64,000 nucleotides of DNA from Pseudomonadota bacterium (GTDB lineage: Bacteria > Pseudomonadota > Gammaproteobacteria > Burkholderiales > Burkholderiaceae_C). Under the pieces are notes generated by a model. The model ran no database searches and was not told the DNA's origin. It was given only the letters and a program-made list of their open reading frames with translations. Location: assembly GCA_020161065.1 (NCBI GenBank), contig JAIUPH010000023.1:1-64000 (forward strand), written 5' to 3'. Positions 24,710 to 32,836 of the stretch are shown piece by piece. The position numbers and the translations under genes were made by a program. The number at the start of each line of letters is the position of its first letter. The stretch's first letter is position 1.

Positions 24710-26380
24710 TCAGGCCGGCGCCTGCTCCTCGAACGCCGCCGCCACCGTCGGCACGATCTGGTCGGGGCCCAGGCGCTGCTCGAAGCCCGAGCGGCGGATC
24801 AGCGACAGCGGCTGCTCGTTGACGTTGGCCAGCACCAGCGCCTGGCCCTGGCGCTGCAGCGTGCGGTGCAACTGCTCCAGCGCGTCCAGGCCCGAGGTGT
24901 CCATCGAGATTAGGCGGTGCATCTCCAGCACCACGGCGCGCGTGTCGGGCGGCAGTTGCGCGGGCAGCGTCTCGATCTTGCCCACCGCGCCGAAGAACAG
25001 CGAGCCGAACAGCTCGAACACCTGCACGCCCTCGGGCAGCGCGCCGCGCGGCAGCGGCTGCACGCGGAACAGCGTGCCCATGCGGTAGATGAAGAAGGCG
25101 CAGGCCAGGATGAGGCCGACCTCCACCGCCACCGTGAGGTCGAAGATAACCGTTAGCAAGAACGTACCGACGAGGATGGTGCGGTACTGCACGCTGAACT
25201 GCTTGAGGCGCACGAACTCGCGCCACTCGCCCATGTTCCAGGCCACGAAGGCCAGGATGCCGGCCAGCGCGGCCAGCGGCACGTTCATCGCCAGCGGCGC
25301 CGCCAGCAGCACCACCAGCAGGATGGTGCCCGCGTGCACCAGGCCGGCCACCGGCGTGCGCGCGCCGGCGCGCACGTTGGTCACGGTGCGGGCGATGGTG
25401 CCGGTGGCCGGGATGCCGCCGAACAGCGGGCTGACGAAGTTGGCCACGCCCTGCGCCATCAACTCCTGGTTGGGGTCGTGGCGCGGGAATTCGGTCATGT
25501 TGTCGGCCACGCGCGCGCACAGCAGCGACTCGATGGCGCCGAGCAGCGCGATGGTGATGGTCGGGATCACCAGCTGCTTGGCGGTGGCCCAGCTGAACTC
25601 GGGCAGCGCCAGCGCCGGCAGCGCCTGCGGGATGCCGCCGAAGCGCGTGCCGATGGTCTCCACCGGCAGCTTGAACAGCGACACCGCCAGCGTGGCCAGC
25701 ACCAGCACGATGATGGTGCCCGGCACGTGCGCGGCCAGCCGCCGCAGCCGCGCCACCAGCCCCAGCGGCCCGGTGGGCATGGCGTAGCTCTTGGGCCAGA
25801 CCACCACCAGCAGCAGGCTGGCGCAGGCGATCAGCACCGCCCAGGGGTTGACGGTGTGCGCGTGGCGGACCAGCACCTCCAGCAGCGCGAAGAAGTCGCC
25901 CGGCAGCTTGGGCGTGGTGAGGCCGAAGAAGTCCTTCACCTGCGACAGCCCGATCAGCACCGCGATGCCGTTGGTGAAGCCGATGACGATGGCCACCGGC
26001 ACGTAGCGCACCAGCGCGCCCAGCTTGAACAGGCCCATCAGGAACAGCAGCACGCCGGCCATCGCGGTGCTGATCAGCAAGTTGGCCAGGCCGTAGCGCT
26101 CGACGATGCCGTAGACGATGACGATGAAGGCGCCGGCCGGGCCGCCGATCTGCACGTTGGAGCCGCCCAGCGCGGCGATCAGCGCGCCGGCGATGATGGC
26201 GGTGAACAAGCCCTGCTCGGGCTTGACGCCCGAGGCGATGGCAAAGGCCATGGCCAGCGGCAGCGCGACGACGCCCACCGTCAGCCCGGCGCCGATGTCG
26301 GCCATCAGCGCGGCGCGCCCGTAGCCGGGCACGGTGTCCATCAACCGGGGGTGAAAGCGGTGGAAGCGGTTGGAAAGCAT
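24710..26380 (-). CDS. SulP-family anion transporter with STAS domain
   Basis: A membrane anion transporter (sulfate, bicarbonate or dicarboxylate) of the SulP/SLC26 family. The 556 residues comprise about 12 membrane helices, with MADIGAGLTVGVVALPLAMAFAIASGV as the first and GGSNVQIGGPAGAFIVIVYGIV as the SulP signature, and a C-terminal cytosolic STAS domain (~440-550; VVLEMHRLISMDTSGLDALEQLH, matching the anti-sigma-antagonist fold). The start at 26380 (MLSNRFHRFH) is fixed by an AGGAGA ribosome-binding site. No carbonic anhydrase is adjacent, so the anion is unknown. Confidence 0.91.
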   Translation of the reverse strand: MLSNRFHRFHPRLMDTVPGYGRAALMADIGAGLTVGVVALPLAMAFAIASGVKPEQGLFTAIIAGALIAALGGSNVQIGGPAGAFIVIVYGIVERYGLANLLISTAMAGVLLFLMGLFKLGALVRYVPVAIVIGFTNGIAVLIGLSQVKDFFGLTTPKLPGDFFALLEVLVRHAHTVNPWAVLIACASLLLVVVWPKSYAMPTGPLGLVARLRRLAAHVPGTIIVLVLATLAVSLFKLPVETIGTRFGGIPQALPALALPEFSWATAKQLVIPTITIALLGAIESLLCARVADNMTEFPRHDPNQELMAQGVANFVSPLFGGIPATGTIARTVTNVRAGARTPVAGLVHAGTILLVVLLAAPLAMNVPLAALAGILAFVAWNMGEWREFVRLKQFSVQYRTILVGTFLLTVIFDLTVAVEVGLILACAFFIYRMGTLFRVQPLPRGALPEGVQVFELFGSLFFGAVGKIETLPAQLPPDTRAVVLEMHRLISMDTSGLDALEQLHRTLQRQGQALVLANVNEQPLSLIRRSGFEQRLGPDQIVPTVAAAFEEQAPA

Positions 26381-26597
26381 GCGGTCTCCTGAAGGGCGGC
26401 GGGGCGGGCGAAGCCGCTGCCGGGAGGACCGCAGTGGTGGGCGCGCACGATGAAGCGCCGGCGCCGCGACGGCAGGCACACGCGGGGATCGACGATCCAC
26501 CGCAACACGCTGACGGCGCTCACCGGCATGACCGTCATCATGCCAGCCGGCGGCGGCGCGAACTTGGCAAAGATCAAGACAAGCCCGGGGGCGGCCA

Positions 26598-27719
26598 TCA
26601 AGACCAGCGCAGCAGCCAGTCCTGCACGATGGGCAGCTTGAGGCCCCAGCGCACCGCCAGCACCGCGACCGCCAGCAGCAGCGCAATGCCCAGCAGCCAC
26701 GCCAGCGGCTTGAAGCGCCTGGCCTTCAGCCGCCAGCGCAGCGCGCGGTTGGGCTTCAGCGCCGGCGGCAGGCCTTCGCCGTGCTCGCCTTTTAACGCGC
26801 GGTGCAACTCGGCCACGCTTTGCGGGCGCGCGGCCGGCGGCACCGCCAGCATCCAGTCGAGCAGCGCCAGCAGTTCCAGCGAATAGCGCTTGTCGCTGCG
26901 GTACAGCGACAGCGCCACGCGGTCGCCGGCGCGCGCGCGCTCCGGGGCCGGCGGCGGCGGCCGGCCGGTCATCATGTAGAACAGCGTCGCGCCGAGTGCG
27001 TAGAAGTCGGTCCAGGGGCCTTTCTCCAGCGCCTTGGCCTCGCCCTTGGCGGCGCGGTTGCCGTACAGCTCGACCGGCGCGAAGCCGTCGCGCGGGCCGG
27101 TGGGCCCGGTCTCACCGAGCGCCGAGGTGACGCGGCGCGCGGCGCCCAGGTCCATCAGCACGAGGCGGCCGTCGGGCTCGACCATGATGGTCTGCGGCGA
27201 GATGTCGCGGTGCTGCAGGCCGCCCTTGTGCAAGGCGTCGATCGGCCCCAGCAGCGCGGCCAGGATGTTGCGCAGCCCCGGCTCGCGCGGCGTGCGCCAG
27301 CGCGTGGACATGGTGTCCTGCAGGTCGCGCCCGGTGTAGAGGTCCATCGCCAGGAAGGCGGTGCCGCGCTCCTGCCAGATTTCGTGCACCTTCACGAGGT
27401 TGGGGTGGTCGATCTGCAGCAGCAGCTTGGCCTCGTTGACGAAGAAGCGCAGGCCATGCTCGAAGACCTCGGCATCGGCCGCCGAGCGCGGCACCACGCT
27501 GCCGTCGGCGGCGCGCTGCGCCAGGCTGCCGGGCAGGTATTCGCGCAGCGCGAATTCGAGGTCCGACTCGGGCTCGATCGCGCGGTAGACGATGCTGAAG
27601 GCGCCGATGCCCAGCACCGAGCGCAACTCGTAGCGGCCCAGCCGCGTGCCGATGACCAGCGGCGTGGGCGGCGGCAGCTTGCGGCGCGGCTTCGGCGTCG
27701 GGGTGGGGGTGGACGGCAT
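26598..27719 (-). CDS. Membrane-anchored Ser/Thr protein kinase-like protein with degenerate active site
   Basis: A 373-residue protein kinase-like protein. The kinase domain (~25-320) has the glycine loop LGIGAFSIVYRA, and the catalytic loop QHRDISPQTIMV near 168 keeps the Asp. Two key positions are changed: the ATP-binding lysine expected in AIKEYLP is arginine (FALREYLPG, ~57), and the metal-binding asparagine of the loop is threonine (SPQT). The DFG triplet reads DLG, which is tolerated. A C-terminal transmembrane helix (PLAWLLGIALLLAVAVLAV) with a short periplasmic tail follows. It may be a pseudokinase. It starts one base after the metG stop. Confidence 0.85.
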   Translation of the reverse strand: MPSTPTPTPKPRRKLPPPTPLVIGTRLGRYELRSVLGIGAFSIVYRAIEPESDLEFALREYLPGSLAQRAADGSVVPRSAADAEVFEHGLRFFVNEAKLLLQIDHPNLVKVHEIWQERGTAFLAMDLYTGRDLQDTMSTRWRTPREPGLRNILAALLGPIDALHKGGLQHRDISPQTIMVEPDGRLVLMDLGAARRVTSALGETGPTGPRDGFAPVELYGNRAAKGEAKALEKGPWTDFYALGATLFYMMTGRPPPPAPERARAGDRVALSLYRSDKRYSLELLALLDWMLAVPPAARPQSVAELHRALKGEHGEGLPPALKPNRALRWRLKARRFKPLAWLLGIALLLAVAVLAVRWGLKLPIVQDWLLRWS

Positions 27720-27720
27720 G

Positions 27721-29793
27721 TCAGCGCACGCGCAACCCCGGCACGGCGCCGGCGCCGGGCTCCAGCAGGTACAGGCCCGGCGCAGCCTTTTCGTCGGCAT
27801 GGCTGGCGGCCAGCACCATGCCTTCGGAGACGCCGAACTTCATCTTGCGCGGCGCCAGGTTGGCCACCAGCACGGTGTGGCGGCCGACCAGGTCTTCGGG
27901 CTTGAAGGCGCCGGCGATGCCGCTGAAGACGTTGCGCAGCCTGGGGCGACCTTCAGGGTCGCGGCCTTCGCCGGCGTCCAGCGTCAGCCGCAGCAGCTTG
28001 ACCGAGCCTTCCACGCGCTCGGCGGCGACGATCTTGGCGATGCGCAGGTCGACCTTGGCGAAGTCGGCGATGCCGATCTCGGCGGCCAGCGCTTCGCCGC
28101 CGGGCAGGGCCGGCGGCGGCGGCGCGGCGTCGGCCGGCGGCTCGAACAACGCGTCCAGCAGCTTCGGGTCGACGCGCTGCATCAGGTGCTGATACGTGCC
28201 GATGGTGTGCGCGCCCATCGCGCGCTGGGCATCGGCCCATTGCAGCGGCGCGATGCGCAGAAAGCCTTCCACCTGCGCGGCCAGCGCCGGCAGCACCGGC
28301 TTGAGGTACAGCGTGAGCAGCCGGAAGGCCTCGATGCAGGTGCTGCAGACGTCGTGCAGCGCCGCGTCCTGCCCGGCCTGCTTGGCAATCTCCCAGGGCT
28401 TGTGCGCGTCGACGTATTCGTTGACCTTGTCGGCCAGCAGCATCACCTCGCGCAGCGCCTTGCCGAACTCGCGCTCCTCGTACAGCGTGGCGATGGTCTC
28501 GGCGTGCGCGCGCAAGGCGTCGAGCACGATGCGGCCTTCGACGCCGACGTCGGCCGACAACCGGCCGCCGAAGCGCTTGCCGATGAAGCCGGCCGCGCGG
28601 CTGGCGATGTTGATGTACTTGCCCACCAGGTCGGCGTTGACGCGGGCGGCAAAGTCGTCGGGGTTGAAGTCGAGGTCTTCGACGCGCGCATTGAGCTTGG
28701 CGGCGATGTAGTAGCGCAGCCATTCGGCGTTGAGCCCCAGCTCCAGGTAGCGCAGCGGGCTGATGCCGGTGCCGCGGCTCTTGCTCATCTTGGCGCCGCT
28801 CACCGTCAGGTGGCCATGGACATAGATGCGGTCCGGCGTCTTGCGGCCGCTGAACTTGAGCATCGCCGGCCAGAACAGCGTGTGGAAGGTGACGATGTCC
28901 TTGCCGATGAAGTGAATCTGCTCGACCTCGGGCTGCGCCAGGTAGGCGTCCATGTCCAGGCCCAGCTGGCCCAGCCGGTTCTTCAGGCTGGCCAGGTAGC
29001 CGACCGGCGCGTCGAGCCAGACGTAGAAGTACTTGCCCGGTGCGCCGGGGATCTCGATGCCGAAGTACGGCGCATCGCGGCTGATGTCCCAGTCGTTCAG
29101 CGCGACGCGGCCGGCGTCGTCGCGCGTGAACCATTCGCGCACCTTGTTGGCCACCTCGGGCTGCAGGCGGCCATCCTGCGTCCAGGCTTCGAGGAATTCC
29201 ACGCAGCGCGGGTCCGACAGGCGGAAGAAGAAGTGCTCGCTGCTCTTGAGCACCGGCGTCGCGCCCGACAGCGCCGAGTACGGGTTCTTCAGGTCGGTGG
29301 GGGCGTAGACCGCGCCGCAGACCTCGCAGTTGTCGCCGTACTGGTCGGGCGAGCCGCATTTCGGGCACTCGCCCTTGATGAAGCGGTCGGGCAGGAACAT
29401 GCCCTTCTCGGGGTCGAAGAACTGCTCGATCGTGCGCGTCTCGATCAGCCGGTTCTCGCGCAGCGCCAGGTAGATGCGGCGCGCCAGCTCGTGGTTCTCC
29501 GGCGCGTCGGTGCTGTGCCAGTTGTCGAAGCCGATGTGAAAGCCGTCGAGGTAGCGCGCACGGCCGGCGGCGATCTGCGCGACGAAGTCCTGCGGGCTCA
29601 GCCCGGCCTTGTCGGCGGCGATCATGATCGGCGCGCCATGCGCATCGTCGGCACAGACGAACTGCACCTCGTGCCCGCGCATGCGCTGGAAGCGCACCCA
29701 GGTGTCGGCCTGGATGTACTCCATCATGTGGCCGATGTGGAAGGCGGCGTTGGCGTAGGGCAGCGCGGTGGTGACGAAGAGCTTGCGGGTCAT
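27721..29793 (-). CDS. metG: Methionyl-tRNA synthetase
   Basis: Charges tRNA-Met with methionine in the cytoplasm. The class I signatures are HIGHMMEY (HIGH box, residue ~20) and AKMSKSRGT (KMSKS, ~345). A zinc knuckle, [18 protein letters not shown], lies near 143-160. The C-terminal ~110 residues are a tRNA-binding (EMAP/OB-fold) dimerisation domain ([43 protein letters not shown]). The 690 residues match the long proteobacterial form. The start at 29793 ([16 protein letters not shown]) is the family start. A kinase-like gene follows immediately. Confidence 0.97.
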   Translation of the reverse strand: MTRKLFVTTALPYANAAFHIGHMMEYIQADTWVRFQRMRGHEVQFVCADDAHGAPIMIAADKAGLSPQDFVAQIAAGRARYLDGFHIGFDNWHSTDAPENHELARRIYLALRENRLIETRTIEQFFDPEKGMFLPDRFIKGECPKCGSPDQYGDNCEVCGAVYAPTDLKNPYSALSGATPVLKSSEHFFFRLSDPRCVEFLEAWTQDGRLQPEVANKVREWFTRDDAGRVALNDWDISRDAPYFGIEIPGAPGKYFYVWLDAPVGYLASLKNRLGQLGLDMDAYLAQPEVEQIHFIGKDIVTFHTLFWPAMLKFSGRKTPDRIYVHGHLTVSGAKMSKSRGTGISPLRYLELGLNAEWLRYYIAAKLNARVEDLDFNPDDFAARVNADLVGKYINIASRAAGFIGKRFGGRLSADVGVEGRIVLDALRAHAETIATLYEEREFGKALREVMLLADKVNEYVDAHKPWEIAKQAGQDAALHDVCSTCIEAFRLLTLYLKPVLPALAAQVEGFLRIAPLQWADAQRAMGAHTIGTYQHLMQRVDPKLLDALFEPPADAAPPPPALPGGEALAAEIGIADFAKVDLRIAKIVAAERVEGSVKLLRLTLDAGEGRDPEGRPRLRNVFSGIAGAFKPEDLVGRHTVLVANLAPRKMKFGVSEGMVLAASHADEKAAPGLYLLEPGAGAVPGLRVR

Positions 29794-29850
29794 TGACGGC
29801 TTTGCAGTTGATCCGCCTTGGCCGGGCAACTTGATCCCCCGCGGGGCGGC

Positions 29851-29875
29851 GGGCCGGGCGGGCCCGGCCCTTTTT
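29851..29875 (+). terminator. GC-rich hairpin with T run in the metG leader / upstream of the acetyltransferase gene
   Basis: GGGCCGGG and CCCGGCCC form an 8-base-pair stem, followed by TTTTT. On the plus strand it has the shape of an intrinsic terminator but no plus-strand gene precedes it closely. It could limit antisense transcription into the next gene or act as a leader attenuator. Confidence 0.4.
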
Positions 29876-29917
29876 GGGGTGCACGGAAAGCGAGACCAAT
29901 TCTAGGGGGGGCCTCCT

Positions 29918-30577
29918 ATGATGGAAGCCATGGCACACCACCTGGATCCGGGGTCCTGGCCGCGCCGCGCGACCTTCGACCACTTTCGTCACTTCGACAA
30001 CCCGTACTTCAACGTCTGCACCCGGCTCGACCTGACGGCGCTGGTGGCCTTGAAGGCGCGGCTGCCGGGCAGCCTGAGCCTGGCCTACCACCACCTGGTG
30101 CTGCGCCTGGCCAACGAGCTGGAGCCCTTGCGCCACCGGCTGGACGGCGAGCGCGTGCGCGTGTTCGATACGGTGCACGGCAGCACGACGGTGCTGCGCG
30201 CCGACGACAGCATCGCCTTCGCCGACCTCGTGTGGCAGCGCGACTTCGGCCGCTTCGCGGCGCAGGCGGCCGAGCGCATCCGCGCCGTGCGCAGCGGCGA
30301 ACTGCCGTTCGACGCCACGCCCGATCGCCAGGACGTGCTGCACTTCACCACGCTGCCGTGGCTGGACTTCACCAGCTTCTCGCACGCCCGCAACTGGGGC
30401 CGCGACGACGCCGTGCCGAAGATCGCCTTCGGCCGCCTGCAGGCCGAAGCCGGCGGCCGCTGGCGCATGGCGATGGCCATCGAGGTGCACCACGCGCTGA
30501 TGGACGGCCTGCACGTCGGCCGCCTCGTGCAACTGCTGCAGGCGCGGCTGGACGACCCGGCGCCGTGGTTGCTGTGA
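29918..30577 (+). CDS. Chloramphenicol acetyltransferase-like protein (CatA type)
   Basis: A 219-residue acetyl-CoA-dependent O-acetyltransferase of the trimeric type-A CAT family. The catalytic motif HHALMDGLHVG (His general base near residue 188, with the DG turn) is intact, and the PYFNVCTRLDLT and LPWLDFTSFSHARN segments are family-typical. Start choice between ATGs at 29918, 29921 and 29930 is open. Chromosomal members of this family often do not give resistance, so the natural substrate is unknown. It lies between metG and mrp/apbC, genes that often adjoin each other in proteobacteria. Confidence 0.85.
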   Translation: MMEAMAHHLDPGSWPRRATFDHFRHFDNPYFNVCTRLDLTALVALKARLPGSLSLAYHHLVLRLANELEPLRHRLDGERVRVFDTVHGSTTVLRADDSIAFADLVWQRDFGRFAAQAAERIRAVRSGELPFDATPDRQDVLHFTTLPWLDFTSFSHARNWGRDDAVPKIAFGRLQAEAGGRWRMAMAIEVHHALMDGLHVGRLVQLLQARLDDPAPWLL

Positions 30578-30671
30578 CGCCGCGCTGACCCTACCGCCAG
30601 GGCTGCCGCACCCCAGCGGCTAGACTGCGCGCGCCTCATTTCCCAGCGCACCCGAAAGCCAGCCGCCCGCC

Positions 30672-31766
30672 ATGCCCGCCGTCACCGAAGCCGCCCTCAA
30701 CGCCGCCCTGCAGACCGTCGTCGACCCGCAAACCGGGCGCGACTTCGTCAGCACCCGCCAGTTGCGCAACCTGCGCGTCGACGGCGGCGACGTGTCCTTC
30801 GACGTCGAGCTGGGCTACCCCGCCAACAGCCAGCACGGCGCGTTGCGCAAGGCGCTGATCGCCGCGGCGCGCAGCGTGCCCGGCGTCGGCAACGTCAGCG
30901 TCAACCTGACGACCAGGATCACCGCCCACGCCGTGCAGCGCGGCGTGGCGCTGCTGCCCAAGGTGAAGAACATCATCGCCGTGGCCTCGGGCAAGGGCGG
31001 CGTCGGCAAGAGCACCACCACCGCCAACCTGGCGCTGGCGCTGGCCGCCGAGGGCGCCAGCGTGGGCGTGCTCGACGCCGACATCTACGGCCCCAGCCAG
31101 CCGATGATGATGGGCATCGAAGGCCGCCCCGAAAGCCACGACGGCAAGACCATGGAGCCGCTGGAGAACCACGGCGTGCAGGTGATGTCGATCGGCTTCC
31201 TGGTCGACCCCGACCAGGCGATGATCTGGCGCGGCCCGATGGCCACGCAGGCGCTCGACCAGTTGCTCAACCAGACCAACTGGCGCGAGCTGGACTACCT
31301 GCTGGTCGACATGCCGCCGGGCACCGGCGACATCGCGCTGACGCTGAGCCAGCGCGTGCCGCTGACCGGCGCGGTGATCGTCACCACGCCGCAGGACATC
31401 GCGCTGCTCGACGCGCGCAAGGGCCTCAAGATGTTCGAGAAGGTCGGCGTGCCCATCCTCGGCATCGTCGAGAACATGGCTGTCTACTGCTGCCCGAACT
31501 GCGGCCACGTCGAGCACATCTTCGGCGCCGACGGCGGCAAGAAGATGGCCGCCGACTACGGCGTGGACTACCTCGGTGGCCTGCCGCTGACCATGGCCAT
31601 CCGCCAGCAGGCCGACAGCGGCCGCCCGACCGTGGTGGCCGAGCCCGAGGGCGAGGTGGCCGCCATCTACAAGGCCGTGGCGCGCCAGGTGGCGGTGAAG
31701 ATCGCGCTCAAGGCCAAGGACTTCTCGGCCAAGTTCCCGACCATCACGGTGAGCAAGAGCACCTGA
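30672..31766 (+). CDS. apbC: Iron-sulfur cluster carrier ATPase ApbC/Mrp
   Basis: A P-loop NTPase of the MRP/NBP35 group that carries and delivers Fe-S clusters. The N-terminal ~90 residues are a DUF59/MIP18-like domain (LNAALQTVVDPQTG). The deviant Walker A motif AVASGKGGVGKSTTTANLA lies at ~108-125 and the switch region is DADIYGPSQP. The cluster-binding CxxC (YCCPNCGH) lies near residue 273. The 364 residues match Burkholderiales ApbC. A TAGACT -10-like box at 30621 may be the promoter. Confidence 0.93.
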   Translation: MPAVTEAALNAALQTVVDPQTGRDFVSTRQLRNLRVDGGDVSFDVELGYPANSQHGALRKALIAAARSVPGVGNVSVNLTTRITAHAVQRGVALLPKVKNIIAVASGKGGVGKSTTTANLALALAAEGASVGVLDADIYGPSQPMMMGIEGRPESHDGKTMEPLENHGVQVMSIGFLVDPDQAMIWRGPMATQALDQLLNQTNWRELDYLLVDMPPGTGDIALTLSQRVPLTGAVIVTTPQDIALLDARKGLKMFEKVGVPILGIVENMAVYCCPNCGHVEHIFGADGGKKMAADYGVDYLGGLPLTMAIRQQADSGRPTVVAEPEGEVAAIYKAVARQVAVKIALKAKDFSAKFPTITVSKST

Positions 31767-31777
31767 TCGACCGCGGG

Positions 31778-31813
31778 TGATCGGCAGCGCGTGATCGGCA
31801 GCGCGTGATCGGC
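31778..31813. repeat. Short tandem 14-base repeat
   Basis: TGATCGGCAGCGCG occurs twice in tandem (31778-31791, 31792-31805) and is followed by a partial third copy. It lies directly after the apbC stop, in the spacer before the BoxR-like gene. Confidence 0.75.
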
Positions 31814-31885
31814 CGCAGCCGATTCGCCGGCGCCTGATCTGCAGGATGGTGCGCGCCGAGCCGAGATTTGGCCCAGAATGGCGCC

Positions 31886-32836
31886 GTGACCAGCATTTTC
31901 CTGCAGGAACCGACCACCGCCCACGCGCCGCCGGCGCCGGCTGAGGCCGCGGCCGACGACAAGAACCCCTTCCTGGTGGCGCTGGGCGAGCGCGTGCGCG
32001 GCTTGCGCGCGCGCCGCGGCATGACGCGCAAGGCCGTGGCGCAGGCGGCCGAGGTGTCGGAGCGCCACCTCGCCAACCTGGAATACGGCGTCGGCAACGC
32101 CTCCATCCTGGTGCTGCTGCAGGTGGCCGGCGCGCTGCAGTGTTCGCTGGCCGAGCTGGTCGGCGACGTCACCACCTCGTCGCCCGAGTGGCTGCTGATC
32201 CGCGAGCTGCTGGAGCACCGCGACGAGGCCAGCCTGCGCCGCGTGCGCGTGGCCATCGGCCAGCTGCTGGGCACCGGCGGCGCCAACGGCGCCAGCCCGG
32301 CGTCGCGCAGCGCGCGCATCGCGCTGGTGGGGCTGCGCGGCGCCGGCAAGAGCACGCTGGGCCAGATGCTGGCCGACGACCTCGGCTTTCCTTTCGTCGA
32401 GCTGAGCCGCGAGATCGAGAAGTTCGCCGGCTGCAGCATCAACGAGATCCAGGCGCTGTACGGCCAGAACGCCTACCGCCGCTACGAGCGCCGCGCGCTG
32501 GAAGAAGCGATCCAGATCTACCCCGAGGCGGTGATCGCCACGCCCGGCGGCCTGGTGTCGGATGCCGCCACCTTCAACCTGCTGCTGGCCCACTGCACCA
32601 CCGTGTGGCTGCAGGCCGCGCCCGAAGACCACATGAAGCGCGTGGCCGCGCAGGGCGACCTGCGGCCGATGGCGGCCAGCCAGGAGGCGATGGACGACCT
32701 GCGCCGCATCCTCTCGGGCCGCGCGGCGTTCTACTCCAAGGCCGAGTTCCGGCTCGACACCAGCGCGCAGCCGCTGCAGCCCAGCTTCCTGGCCTTGCGC
32801 CGGCTAGTGCGCGAGGCGCTGGGCCTGCCGGCCTAA
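31886..32836 (+). CDS. BoxR/BzdR-like regulator: XRE helix-turn-helix fused to a shikimate-kinase-like domain
   Basis: A 316-residue transcription factor. An N-terminal XRE helix-turn-helix (~32-95: LGERVRGLRARRGMTRKAVAQAAEVSERHLANLEYG) is fused to a shikimate-kinase-like domain (~145-310) with P-loop GLRGAGKSTLGQ and VELSREIEKFAG. This architecture is that of BoxR/BzdR, regulators of benzoate degradation that sense benzoyl-CoA through the kinase-like domain. No box or bzd genes are nearby, so the target is unknown. The GTG at 31886 is chosen; TTG at 31868 is possible. The stop overlaps the convergent histidine kinase stop by four bases. Confidence 0.88.
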   Translation: MTSIFLQEPTTAHAPPAPAEAAADDKNPFLVALGERVRGLRARRGMTRKAVAQAAEVSERHLANLEYGVGNASILVLLQVAGALQCSLAELVGDVTTSSPEWLLIRELLEHRDEASLRRVRVAIGQLLGTGGANGASPASRSARIALVGLRGAGKSTLGQMLADDLGFPFVELSREIEKFAGCSINEIQALYGQNAYRRYERRALEEAIQIYPEAVIATPGGLVSDAATFNLLLAHCTTVWLQAAPEDHMKRVAAQGDLRPMAASQEAMDDLRRILSGRAAFYSKAEFRLDTSAQPLQPSFLALRRLVREALGLPA

